Assembly: GCA_963776565.1 (NCBI GenBank)
Contig: CAVZNF010000015.1
Span: forward strand, 434,001-498,000
DNA length: 64,000 nt
Direction of reading: 5' to 3'
DNA from: GMQP-bins7 sp963776565
GTDB taxonomy: Bacteria; Actinomycetota; Thermoleophilia; Gaiellales; Gaiellaceae
Shown piece by piece: positions 1-9,996 of the stretch. Position 1 is the first letter of the stretch. Every line of letters starts with the position of its first letter. The translations under genes and the position numbers were made by a program. The notes beneath the pieces were generated by a model, which made no database searches, had not been told where the DNA came from, and worked only from the letters and a program-made list of their open reading frames with translations.

Positions 1-1578
1 GTGTCCGGAATCGTCGTGGCGTCACACGCTGCAGCCGCGCTCCAGCAGACTCCGAAGCGCGGCGGCACGCTCGTCTTTCGCCTGCCCGCCCCCGAGCCCG
101 CTTGCCTAAACGTTCTGGCCGAGAGCTGCATCCCAGTGGGGCTGCAGTCCTGGATCGACAAGGTTCTGCAGACGCCTTACGAGGTCGGTCCCAACTTCAC
201 GTACAAGGAAAGCCTCGTCTCGAGGGTCGACTACACGAGGCGGCGACCGTTCACGCTGACCTACCACATCCGCCCTGAGGCGCGCTGGAGCGACGGAGTC
301 CCGATCACGGCGCAGGACTTCATCTTCACGCTGCGGGCGCTACGCCGTCACGGCTCCCCGGACATCCGTGACCTCCACGCCCCGATACGGAGTGCGCGTG
401 CCGTCGATCGCAAGACCCTGCGAGTAGTTCTTCGGCCGAAGTCCGCGAGCTGGCGCGACTTCTTCGGGAACATCCTCCCGGCGCACGCGCTCCGCGGTTC
501 GGACCTCACGCAGGTCTGGAGCGATCGAGTCGACGATCCGAGGACGGGTCGACCGATCGGAAGTGGCCCGTTCCTCGTCGAGCGGCTCGAGCGCGGCCGG
601 CAGCTCGTCCTTCGGCGCAACCCCCGCTACTGGGGACCGCACCCGGCCTACGTCGATAGGCTCGTCGTCCCATTCCTCGAGTCGGCTTCCGATGCCGTCG
701 ATGGGCTGCAGAGCGGCGAGCTCGACATCGCCATGGGCATTCCACCGGCGGCTGTCCCTGCCGTTCGTCGGCAGCCGGGGATGCGGCTTGTCGCGTCCGT
801 AGGGACCAACTTCGAGCAGCTCGGCATCCAGCTCGGAGCGAACGCTCACCCGGCGCTTCGCAACAAGCTCGTTCGCCGCGCGCTCGCGTACGGGATCGAC
901 CGCACCGTGCTCGTCCGACAGATATGGGGAGACGTCGATCCTTCGCTCCGCGTGCTCGACAGTGCGGTGTACCTGACCCAGAGCCGCGACTACGAGCCGA
1001 ACTGGAGCGCGTACCGCTACCGACCGGCGCAGGCCCGCAGCTTGCTCGAGCAAGCTGGCTGCCGCAGAGGAGCGGACGGGATCTTCTCCTGCGGCGGAGA
1101 GCGGCTCTCGTTGCGCTTCGTAACGTCCGCCGGGTTTGCGATCCGGGCGCAGGCGCTCTCGCTGATACAGACGCAGCTTCGGGCTGCTGGGGTCGAGGTT
1201 CTGCCGAGGTTCGAACCTCCGGGGACGTTCATCGGCCAGACCCTCCCGCAGGGGGCTTTCGACGTCGCCCTCTTCTCGCTGACCAACTCACCGGCAGCAT
1301 CGTGGGCCGGCTCCTACGGCTGCGGCGGGATCCAGAACTACACCGGGTACTGCCAGCGGCTCGTCACTGCCCACCTCAACCAGGCCGACAGGACGCTCGA
1401 CGAGCGTGCGCGGGCCCGTGTCCTCAACAGGGCCGACCGGGGGCTCGCGAGCGACGTCCCGACGATCCCGCTCTACCAGTTCGTCGTCATAGCCGCGTAC
1501 GACACCTCTGTCCGCGGCTTCAGGTTCCTTCCCTGGAACCCGCTCTGGAACGCTGAGAACTGGTGGCTCGACCGCTAG
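1..1578 (+). CDS. ABC transporter substrate-binding protein, family 5 (copy 1, 5' end outside window)
   Basis: First of four tandem paralogues of the peptide/nickel-type (SBP_bac_5) extracellular solute-binding family. The open frame reaches base 1. Compared with the other copies, the first part of the signal peptide is missing, so the true start lies upstream. After the signal region comes the shared mature start (QTPKRGGTLVF), then the family core FTLTYHIRPEARWSDGVPIT (about residue 84) and a GSGPF motif near residue 187. The C-terminus ends in ENWWLDR. About 525 residues is normal for the family. These proteins capture peptides, sugars or other small solutes for an ABC importer. No permease or ATPase partner is in view, so the substrate cannot be named. 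No lipobox cysteine is seen. Confidence 0.85.
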   Translation: MSGIVVASHAAAALQQTPKRGGTLVFRLPAPEPACLNVLAESCIPVGLQSWIDKVLQTPYEVGPNFTYKESLVSRVDYTRRRPFTLTYHIRPEARWSDGVPITAQDFIFTLRALRRHGSPDIRDLHAPIRSARAVDRKTLRVVLRPKSASWRDFFGNILPAHALRGSDLTQVWSDRVDDPRTGRPIGSGPFLVERLERGRQLVLRRNPRYWGPHPAYVDRLVVPFLESASDAVDGLQSGELDIAMGIPPAAVPAVRRQPGMRLVASVGTNFEQLGIQLGANAHPALRNKLVRRALAYGIDRTVLVRQIWGDVDPSLRVLDSAVYLTQSRDYEPNWSAYRYRPAQARSLLEQAGCRRGADGIFSCGGERLSLRFVTSAGFAIRAQALSLIQTQLRAAGVEVLPRFEPPGTFIGQTLPQGAFDVALFSLTNSPAASWAGSYGCGGIQNYTGYCQRLVTAHLNQADRTLDERARARVLNRADRGLASDVPTIPLYQFVVIAAYDTSVRGFRFLPWNPLWNAENWWLDR

Positions 1579-3184
1579 CCCTCCCAGCGGCGATCGCCGT
1601 CGCGCTCCTCGCCGTCTCGGGGGCCGGCGGCGCGGCCACGCAGCAGACGCTGAAGCGCGGCGGCGTCGTTGTTGTTGGCGTGCCCGCCGGGACGGAACCG
1701 GCCTGTTTCAATCTCCTCGTTCGAGATTGCAAGATCGAGGACGGTTTCGTCCGCCAGGTCCCTGGAGGGAGCGTTCGAAGTCGGTCCCGACCTCTCGCTA
1801 TCGGCCCGACCTCTCGCATGTCACGCTCACAGAAGAAGCCTTTCACGCTCACCTATCACATCCGCCCCGAGGCGCGGTGGAGCGACGGCGTCGAGGTTAT
1901 GGCGCGGGACTTCGTCTTCACATGGCGGACGGATTCGAAGCTGCAAGCTGGGGAACTTCCCGCCCGCGATCCGGAGTGTCGTCCCGCTCGACGCGAAGAC
2001 GGTGAGGGTCGACTTCCGCTCCCGCTACGCGGGCTGGCGCGAACTTTTCGGAGTGGTCTTTGCCACGGCATGCCCTCGCAGGCGCGAATCCACGGACCAT
2101 CTGGCAAGACGGGATCGATAACCCGAAGACGGGAGAGCCGATCGGCAGCGGCCCGTTCCTCCTTCGCCCGGTCGAGCGCGGTCGCCAGTTCACGTTCGTC
2201 CGCAATCCGCGCTACTGGGGTCCGCACAAGGCCTACCTCGACCGCCTCGTCTTCCGCTTTCTCCCTCCGCCATTCCCGGGATCGGGGATCGAGGCCATGC
2301 GCGGTGGGACGGTCGATGCGCTCATGGGAGTGACGCACGACCAGGAGATCACCGCATTTTGCCGAGAGGGTGGCGTCCAGTGCGTCACAGACTTCTCGAC
2401 GAGCTGGGACCACATTGCCTTCCGCAACGGGCCCGGAGGCGACGACGCCCTCAAGCACAGGTCAGTACGCCAGGCGATCGCTTACGGGATCGACCGAGAC
2501 GCCCTCGTGCGGCAGCTCTACCCGGACCTGCCCGGCCTGCACCCGGTGCAGAGCTTCATCTTCCTGCCCGGCCAGCGCTTCTACGAGCCGCACTTGAAGA
2601 CCTACGGCTACCAGCCGGCCAAAGCTCGGCGACTGCTCGAGGACGCGGGTTGCCGCCGAGGCACGGACGGCATCTACATCTGTTTCGGGAGACCTCTGTC
2701 GCTTCGACTCTTCACGACCCCGGGCCTCGAGGTTCGGGCGAGGACGGCCGAGCTCGTCGAGGCGCAGCTGCGGCGGATTGGCGTCGAGGTGCAGACCTAC
2801 TTTGTCGCGCGTCGAGCGCTCTTCGAGCAGGTCCTCCCGGACGGCGACTACGACCTCGCGCTCTTCCAGTGGAGCAGCGGCTCTCCCGACCCGGGCGGAA
2901 GTTCCGACATCTGGCGCTGTGGGGGCTCGCTCAATTGGACCGGCTACTGCGATCGGCTCGTGACTCAGGAGTTCGTCCAGTCGCAGTTGATCGTGGACGC
3001 CGAAGACCGGGCCCGCGCTCTGAACCGCGCGGATCGGGAGATGGCGAAGCACGTCCCGGCACTTCCCCTCTTTCAGGATCCTGTGACCACAGCGGTCAAG
3101 GGCATTCGGCTTCGGGGCTTCGTCTTCAACGGGACGTCCGAGGGATTGCTTTGGAACTCGGAGGACTGGTGGCGCGAGCGCTAG
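1563..3184 (+). CDS. ABC transporter substrate-binding protein, family 5 (copy 2, frame-disrupted)
   Basis: Second paralogue. It starts at a GTG inside the last codons of copy 1 (16-bp overlap), giving VARPLALPAAIAVALLAVSG, a Sec signal peptide. Five frame changes, all equivalent to +1, fall between about 1745 and 2070. Joining the frames restores the family order: EVGPDLS, KKPFTLTYHIRPEARWSDG, VPLDAKTVRV, MPRHALAGANPRTIW, GSGPF. From 2060 to the stop the frame is clean and ends in EDWWRER. Because the pieces are collinear with the intact copies and neighbouring genes carry the same insertions, sequencing error is likelier than a pseudogene, but decay cannot be excluded. The substrate is unknown. 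Confidence 0.75.
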
Positions 3185-4789
3185 CAGCGGCGATCGCCGT
3201 CTCGCTCCTCGCTGTCTCCGGGCGCGGGCGGCACGGGCGCGCAGACGCCGAAGCGCGGCGGCACGGTGGTCATCGTGGGCACCGAGCCTCCCTGCCTCAA
3301 TGTCCTCATCAGCCCGTGCAAAGAGGCCCTATCCCCTATCTCTTCGGTCCTCTACGGCGCCTTCGACCTCGGGCCTGACTACGTGCGGCGCCCGAAGCTC
3401 GTCTCGGACGTCGACTTCACGAAGAAGCCGCCGTTCACGCTCACCTACCACATTCGTCCCGAAGCCCGCTGGAGTGACGGTGTTCCGATCACGGCTCGCG
3501 ACTTCGTGTTCACGTACCGGGCGAGACTCAAATACCCCGCGACTGAGGACGATCCCCACAAGACCAGGATCCGCCGCGTGGTTCCAGTCGACGCGAAGAC
3601 CGTTCGCGTCGTCCTCCGCTCGCGCTTCTTCTCCTGGCGAGAAGCCCTCTTCAACGTCGTCCTCCCCGAGCACGCGCTTCGGGGCGAGAACCTGGAGAAG
3701 GTCTGGAGCGACAACATCGACAACCCGAAGACGGGTGCGCCGATCGGGAGCGGCCCCTTCCTCGTCCAGGACTGGGATCGCGGGAAGCAGCTGACCCTGG
3801 TCCGGAACACCCGCTACTGGGGGCCGCATGTTTCCTACCTGGACAGCATCATCGTTCATTTTGTGGCGCTCCCCGGCCTCTCGGGCATGGCCGATCGGGT
3901 CCGGAGGGGAGAGACCGACATCGAGGAGTGGCAAATTGCCTCTGCGGATGAGCTGTCCGATGTGCGGAACGTTCCCGGCATGAAGCTGCTCTTCCCGCCT
4001 CTCGCACCAGGCTGGGAGCACCTCGACATCCGCGTTCGCCCGCCTGGCCACCCGGCCCTCCGAAATAAGTTCGTCCGCCGCGCACTCGCCTATGGGATCG
4101 ACCGCGTAGCCCTCGTGAGATCAGTGTTCGAGGACATGAAGATCGAGCGGACACTCCGGCCTCTGGACAGCGTGCTCCTTCGAAGCAGTAACGACGCCTA
4201 CCGGCCGAACTGGAGCATCTATCGCTACCGTCCCGACGAGGCCCGGCGCTTGCTTGTGCGTGCGGGCTGTAGACGTGGTGCGGACGGCATCTACTCGTGC
4301 GCTGGGGAGCGCCTCTCGCTCCGGTTTGTGATTCTAGGAAATCTCCCACGCCGAGTGCAGACGTTCGAGCTCGTCCAGGAGAAGCTCAGGCAGGTGGGTG
4401 TCGAGGTGCTGCCCAGCTACGTCCTGAGGTCGGGGTTCACGCAGGCTATGGAGACAGGTGCCTTCGACGTCACCCTCTTCTCGTGGTTCGGCAACCTCGC
4501 CGAAGACGGAGGGAGCAAAGACCTCTACGGCTGTGGGGGTTCCCAGAACTACATGGACTATTGCCAGCGGCTCGTCACGCGCGACCTCGACCAGAGCGAC
4601 CGCATCTTTGACGCGGGCCAGCGGGCGCGGGTCCTGAATCGAGCGGACATGCAGTTGGCGAGGGACGTGCCGACGATCCCGCTTTTCGAAGTGCCTTTGC
4701 TGGCCGTCGTCAGGTCAACCGTCCGGAACTTCGTCCCGAACTTTGGGAACGTGCCCTGGAACGCGGAGAACTGGTGGCTCGACCGCTAG
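3169..4789 (+). CDS. ABC transporter substrate-binding protein, family 5 (copy 3)
   Basis: Third paralogue. GTG start at 3169 inside the end of copy 2 (16-bp overlap). The signal peptide VARALAAAIAVSLLAVSG is followed by one +1 disruption near 3225-3240, after which the frame is clean to the stop. Conserved segments include FTLTYHIRPEARWSDGVPIT, GSGPFLVQDWDRGKQL, a YGIDR motif (about residue 305) and the terminal ENWWLDR. It is the most complete full-length copy here. As for its neighbours, a solute-binding role is clear from the family and the substrate is not known. Confidence 0.82.
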
Positions 4790-6403
4790 CAGTCGCGGCA
4801 GTGATCGCCGTTTCGCTCCTCGCGGTCTCGGGAGCGGGGGGCGCGGGCGTGCAGACGCCGGAGCGCGGCGGCACGGTCGTCGTCGCTTCCACCCCTACGG
4901 AGCCGGCGTGCCTCAACTCCCTCAACCTGGACTGCATCCCCGGCACGTCGGAGATCACGGCGCTCCGTATCGTCAATCGAGTCCTCGAGGCGCCGTTCGA
5001 CGTCGACTCCAGCTTCAGGTGGCGTGAGCAGCTCGTCTCGGGCGTCGAGTTCACGACGAAGGCGCCGTTCACGCTCACGTACCACATCCGGCCGGAGGCA
5101 CGCTGGAGCGACGGCGTGCCGATTACCGCAGCAGACTTCGTCTTCACGCACGAGGCGCAGAGGACGTACGGGTCCGAGAGCGGTCTCCACCGCACGATGG
5201 TGAAGAGCGTCCGCACGCTTGATCGCAAGACGGTCCGCGTCGTGCTTCGCGACCGGGTCGCGGCCTGGCGCGGGCTGTTCGGCGCGATCCTCCCGAGACA
5301 CGCCCTGCGCAACGAGGACCTCATGACGGTCTGGCGCGACGGGATCGTCAACCCGAAGACGGGCGAGCCCATCGGGAGCGGACCGTTCCTGACCGGCACG
5401 TGGGAACGCGGCAAGCAGCTCACGCTTCGCCGGAATCCGAGCTACTGGGGTCCGCACCCGGCCTACGTCGACCGTCTGGTTCTCCGCTTCGCCGTCAACG
5501 GGAACACGCTCGTCGACGGCTTCCGGACCGGCGACATCGACGTCGCGGCGAGCTTCCCACCGAGCTTCTACGCGGAAGTGAGCGGACAGCCCGGTGTCCG
5601 CGCACTCCGGGTTCAAGGCAACAGCATGGAGCACTTCGCGCTCCGCCTCGGCCCCGGCGGCCATCCTGCACTGAAGAACAAGCTGGTCCGTCGAGCCCTG
5701 GCGTTCGGACTCGACCGTAGGGCCCTCGCGGACGTCGCGCTGGGAGATGTCTACCCGAGGCCAGCGCAGCGAGACAGCATCGTTCTACCCACCTACAGCG
5801 CGTACTACCGGCCGAACTGGAGCCGGTATCGATTCCGTCCCGCCGAGGCCCGGCAGCTGCTCGAGCGCGCCGGCTGCACACGAGGCACCGACGGCATCTA
5901 CGCCTGCGCGGGCGAGCGGCTGTCGCTCCGCTTTGTCGCTCCGGTCATTCCCGGCGGCTTTCGGCCGAGGATCGTCGAGCTGGCCCAGAAGCAGCTTCGC
6001 CAGGTCGGCGTCGAGGTCCTTCCGCGTTACGGGTCACCACAGGTGGTCTTCGACCAACTCCTCCCAAGCGGGGAGTTCGACGTCGCGCTCTTCTCCTGGT
6101 CCCCCAACAGCCCGGATTACCTATGGAAGGGCATCTTCGGAGCCGGCGGCGACCAGAACTGGACGGGATACCGCCAGCGCCTGGTCACCTCGGGACCTCG
6201 ACCAGGCCGAGCGGATTCTCGACGCGGCACGCCAGACCGCGGCACTCAATCGAGCAGACGCGCAGATGGCGAAGGACGTGCCCGCCATCCCGCTCTACGA
6301 GCAGTCGGGCTGGGCTGCGCTCGAGCGCCCGATCTGCGGAACTTTGCTCCTGATTGCGCTCGACCCACTCGTGGGTGCGGAGAACTGGTGGCTCGAGCGC
6401 TAG
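4774..6403 (+). CDS. ABC transporter substrate-binding protein, family 5 (copy 4)
   Basis: Fourth paralogue, again starting at a GTG that overlaps the previous stop by 16 bp (signal VARPLAVAAVIAVSLLAVSG). The frame is clean to about 6188, where one extra G (tcgGgacctc) shifts it. The remaining C-terminal segment (LDQAERILDAARQTAALNRA through ENWWLER) is in the +1 frame and ends at 6403. The copies diverge most in the ligand-facing middle of the protein, which suggests different specificities. The gene converges on the minus-strand regulator, overlapping its likely end by a few bases. Confidence 0.8.
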
Positions 6404-9112
6404 CCCGTGACTCGGCTCGTGCGCGCTCCGCGTACTCGAGCGCCTTTGGAAGGTTTCCGGCCCGCGCGTGGTAGTGGGCAAGCCGCTCGAGGTGCTCGTC
6501 GAGTGACTCCGCGTAGATCGACTCGAACGCAGCCGCGATCTCCACATACAGCGCCCGCTTGCGCGTGGACGTCAGGGTCGAGAGCGCGGCCTCCCGCACG
6601 AGACCGTGCGTGAACGTGCACTCGAGCTCCGGGTAGCGGCTGCTCTCGCGGACGACCTCGGCTCGCAGGAGTGCCTTGAGCGCTTCTCCTGTGTGCTCGC
6701 CGCTGACGCGCTCGAGCACGGAGACCGGGAAGGTCCGCCCGATCGCCGCAGCGATCTGCGCGAGCCTGCGCGGCCCGTCCAGTTGGCGGTCGATCCGGGC
6801 GACCAGGAGATTCTCGAGCGAGGGAGGAAGGAGCTCGAGCGACCCGATGGTCACGGTCCAGGTCCGGCCGCGTGGCTCGAGAGCGCCCTCGAGGAACGCC
6901 CGGGCGAGTTCCTCGAGGTAGAGCGGATTACCCTCTGCCTCTCGCATCAGGCCTGTCCGAGTCGGGAGCGTCGAGCTCTTCGCCGAGGACGCCCGCGAGC
7001 ACCTGCGCCGCCGCGTCGTCCGAGATGGGCCCAAGCGCGAGCTCCGAGGTCCGATGTCCGAAGTCGGCGAGTGCGTGCGATCGGAGGGCAGCGCCTTCGG
7101 ACCCCGCAATCGGCTCCTCCGTCAGGACGAGCGCGACGGGCGCGCGATCGGTCAGCTCGAGGACGCTGCTCTGCAAGCCGGCGTGTCGGCACATCCGCCC
7201 ATTGCGTGTCCTCGACCGCGACGATGACCGGCTTGGTCGGCCGCGAGGCGCTCGAGCCAGCGGACGAAGGCGGCTCCTCGCTCTCGTCCTCCGTTGCCGG
7301 CGTCGCTTCGAGCCGGAGTCGTAGGAGCGCCGGCCAAGCGGCCCGAGAATGGCGTCGGCCTCGTCGCCGAACAGCGCACCGAGGCCCGCGCGCGCCTTCG
7401 TTCGGATGGCGATCTCGGGCTCGCCGATCTCGGCTCCGAGCCAACCGAGGAGCATCTCGACGAACGGCCAACGCGGGAGGCCGCCGTAGGAGTGGCAGCC
7501 CCCCTCGAGCCACGTCGCGTCGCTCGCGCCCGCTGCGGCGAGCTCGGTGAGCAAGCGGGTCTTGCCGATTCCCGGCTGGCCGGTCACGAGCACCACCTGC
7601 CCGCGGCCCGACGCCAGGTCACGGAGCACTCCCTGGAGTACGACCAGCTCCCGCTCCCGCCCGACGACCGGCGTCATCGAGACCCGTGGCTCTCGCTCCT
7701 TCGCGCGAACAAGGCGCGAGGCCCGGACGGGCTCGTCTCTGCCCTTCACCGGGACTTCGATCGAGGATCCGAGCTCGAAGCGGTGCTCGAGCCGTCGCGC
7801 CGTGACGTGCCCGACGAGGATCGTCCCCGGCTCGGCGGAAGCCTGGAGGCGCGCCGCGACGTTCGTTGCATCGCCGAGTGCGACCGCCTGAGGGTCGGAG
7901 CTCCCGACGAGCCCCACCGCCGCCGGGCCGCTGTTGACGCCGACCCTCACCGCGAAGCCCGAGATCCCCCAGGCAGCCTCGATGTCACGGGCGTAGCCGC
8001 TCACGACCTCGAGGATGCGAAGGGCGGTGCGGGCGGCGCGCTCGGGATCGTCCTCGTGTGCCGCCGGGACGCCGAAGTAGGCACAGATCCCGTCGCCCTG
8101 GTACGCCTGTACGGTCCCGCCGTACTCGTCGACCGCGCGGCTCATCATCGTCACGCACTCGCCGACGAGCACCTTCGCCTCGTCGGGCTCGAGCCGTTCG
8201 CCGAGTGCCGTCGAGCCGACGATGTCGGCGAAGAGCACCGTGACCGGCCGGCGCTCGTCCTCCATATGTCTCGGCTGAGGGGCGGCGGTCGGTGTGGCAG
8301 TTTCCGCGGATCGGCGCAGCGCTCACCGCCATGGCCGGCGCGAGCCGCACGACTGGGCCGAGCGACTCGTCCTGGCGCAGGATGGCCTGCTCGAGCCGGC
8401 GTAGCTCGGGGTTGGGCTCGAGGCCGAGCTCCTCGTCGAGGATCTGCCTGAAGGCTCGATACGTCTCCAGGGCGTCGGCGTGCCGGCCCGAGCGATAGAG
8501 CGCGACCATGAGCTGCGCGCGAAGCCGCTCATCGAGCGGATGGAGCGCGACGAGTGCTTGGAGCTCGCCCACCGCCTCTGACTCGCGCCCGACCGCCAGC
8601 ATCGCTTCGAATCGCGCCTCGAGCGCGTCGAGCCGCAGTCCTTCGAGGCGGGCGATCTCGGGCTGGGCGAACGGCTCCGACGCAAGGTCGGCGAGCGCCG
8701 GCCCGCGCCAGAGCGCGACGGCGTTCGCGAGGATCATCTCGGCTTCGGCGAACGACTCCGAGCGAAGCGCCGATTTCCCTTCGACCAGTAGCCGCTCGAA
8801 CTCGTCGGCATCGAGGGTGCCGGGAGCGACTCGCAGGAGGTAGCCGGGAGGAGCTGTGACGAGCGCGCTCTCGCCGCTCCCACCGTCGCCGAGCAAGCGG
8901 CGGAGTTTCGAGATGTAGACCTGCACGCTATTCGCTGCGGACGCGGGGGGACTCTCGCCCCAGAGCGCGTCGACGAGGCGGTCGCGCGGCACGACCCGGT
9001 TCCGCTCGAGCAGAAGCAGCGCGAGTACGCCCCGCTGCTTGTGGCCACCGAGTGGAAGCACGCGTGTCTCGTCGACCACCTCCAGCGGTCCGAGGACTCG
9101 GAACTCGATCAA
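6400..9112 (-). CDS. SARP/BTAD regulator - class III nucleotide cyclase - AAA ATPase fusion
   Basis: A large regulator of about 900 residues. Residues 1-95 are an OmpR/SARP winged helix (IEFRVLGPLEV, GGHKQRGVLALLLLERN, VQVYISKLRRLLGD). Residues 96-245 are a BTAD domain ending LDEELGLEPNPELRRLE. A proline/alanine-rich linker follows, then a class III cyclase domain (DERRPVTVLFADIVGST, QGDGICAYFG, NVAARL) that keeps both metal-binding aspartates and the N-x3-R pair. Next is an AAA/STAND ATPase (GQPGIGKTRLL; PVIVAVEDTQWAD) and a short TPR-like end (AGNLPKALEYAERAR). The TTG start at 9112 follows a strong GAGGAGG ribosome site. Frame breaks near 8305, 7320, 7195 and 6950 split it; the BTAD and cyclase pieces join with one insertion, so I treat it as one gene. 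The TPR end looks short for the family. Confidence 0.75.
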
Positions 9113-9155
9113 CGGCCTCCTCTCTCCATACGACGCGACAACCGTAGACCGCTCA

Positions 9156-9183
9156 CAAGCGGTTCTCAAGCGACCGCCAAGCG
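9156..9183. promoter_or_regulatory. Candidate SARP operator: three 11-bp-spaced direct repeats
   Basis: CAAGCG occurs at 9156, 9167 and 9178, exactly 11 bp apart, and a degenerate fourth copy (CAACGA) follows at 9190. SARP regulators are known to bind direct repeats spaced by one helical turn, and this array lies between the SARP-cyclase gene and the small ORFs it faces. It could control both directions. Confidence 0.55.
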
Positions 9184-9245
9184 CTCGTTCAACGACGACT
9201 GCGACAACCCGAGGCGACAGCAAACCCACTCGAAGGAGGGGACAG

Positions 9246-9461
9246 ATGGACGCCTTTCATCCGTGGACAAAGTACGAGATTGTGAGGCTGCGCGACGAGG
9301 AACGCCTCCTCCGTGCCCGAGATGCGATGAGGGTGCGTGAGTTCCGCGAGTCGCAGCGGGACGGAGACGCCACGACGGCTCGTGCCGGCTCGTGGCTCGA
9401 CCGCCTTCGCCGACGCCAGCCCGTCGCGGACGGAGCAACCGTCCGGGCGCGGCCGGTGTGA
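9246..9461 (+). CDS. Small charged protein of unknown function (71 aa)
   Basis: ATG at 9246 follows a strong site (GAAGGAGGGGACAG). The product starts MDAFHPWTKYEIVRLRDEER and is rich in Arg, Glu and Asp, with no signal peptide or membrane segment. I do not recognise the family. It is the first gene downstream of the 11-bp repeats and is followed closely by two other small ORFs, so it probably belongs to a short operon under the divergent SARP-type regulator. Confidence 0.55.
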   Translation: MDAFHPWTKYEIVRLRDEERLLRARDAMRVREFRESQRDGDATTARAGSWLDRLRRRQPVADGATVRARPV

Positions 9462-9470
9462 GGGCTCAGG

Positions 9471-9707
9471 GTGAGCATCGCCGTCAGCACGAGGAGCTGC
9501 GCCCGGGCCCGCCGGGCGCTCTCACTCACTCTGGACGGCGAGGCCGCGCCGTCGTTGATCTACGGCCTCGCCTTGCATCTCGGGCAGTGCGATTCCTGTC
9601 GCCAGTTCACGGCGCAGGTAGGAGCCATCACCCGCCTCCTTCGCTCCATGCGGCCTGAGTCCATCTCTCATCACGAAACGACCACCTCGAAAGGAGCAAC
9701 ATCATGA
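9471..9707 (+). CDS. Small zinc-finger (zf-HC2-like) protein, 78 aa
   Basis: GTG start 10 bp after the previous stop. The segment SCARARRALSLTLDGEA followed by LALHLGQCDSCRQFTAQVGA matches the pattern of zf-HC2 anti-sigma domains (RARRxLSxxLDGE, H-x3-C-x2-C). Such domains bind sigma factors or zinc. Here there is no membrane helix and no adjacent sigma factor gene. The stop overlaps the ATG of the next ORF (ATGA), indicating translational coupling. Confidence 0.55.
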   Translation: MSIAVSTRSCARARRALSLTLDGEAAPSLIYGLALHLGQCDSCRQFTAQVGAITRLLRSMRPESISHHETTTSKGATS

Positions 9708-9893
9708 AGCTCACGTTTCTCATCGTCCTGGTCGCCCTGTTGATCGCGGCCGTCGGTGCATCATCGGCAACCGCGCAGCGAGCACCTTGCTCTCAGAAGT
9801 CCTCGGTGCGGGCGCTGCCCACGCCTGACGTTCGGCCTGCAGCTGTACGTCCAGGAGCGCTGCGGTCGCCGCGTCGGCCTGCCGTTCGGCTAG
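9704..9893 (+). CDS. Small secreted peptide, function unknown
   Basis: ATG overlaps the upstream stop. The product begins with a clear Sec signal (MKLTFLIVLVALLIAAVGAS, then SATAQ). A single +1 break after about residue 30 would give the tail RLTFGLQLYVQERCGRRVGL and a stop at 9893, just before a strong hairpin. Without the shift, the frame runs on into the next gene, which is unlikely. The mature part is about 35 residues with several Cys and Arg. I do not recognise it. Confidence 0.45.
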
Positions 9894-9915
9894 AGCAGCC
9901 GATCACCTCACACCA

Positions 9916-9949
9916 GCGCCGAAGGCTCGCCTGTGCGAGCCTTCGGCGC
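9916..9949 (+). terminator. Strong hairpin, probable terminator
   Basis: A perfect 15-bp stem (GCGCCGAAGGCTCGC / GCGAGCCTTCGGCGC) with a CTGT loop lies just after the small secreted ORF and before the Crp/Fnr gene. No U-run follows, which is common for high-GC actinobacterial terminators. Confidence 0.6.
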
Positions 9950-9996
9950 GCCGGCGCCGGTTGCAGCACCGGAAGGCATGACCCAGACTCCGTTCC

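Noticed and set aside
340..1053. Long minus-strand frames opposite the binding-protein genes
   Set aside because: Arg/Ala/Pro-rich translation with no family match; these are antisense shadows of high-GC coding sequence.
1563..3184. Copy 2 of the binding proteins as a true pseudogene
   Set aside because: The breaks resemble those in nearby essential genes, and the joined product is full-length and collinear with its paralogues. It remains possible but is not preferred.
6246..6400. Extension of the SARP-cyclase-ATPase frame deep into binding-protein copy 4
   Set aside because: After about 6420 the translation is low-complexity Arg/Ala/Ser typical of shadow frames; a stop at 6400 in the adjacent frame is more natural.
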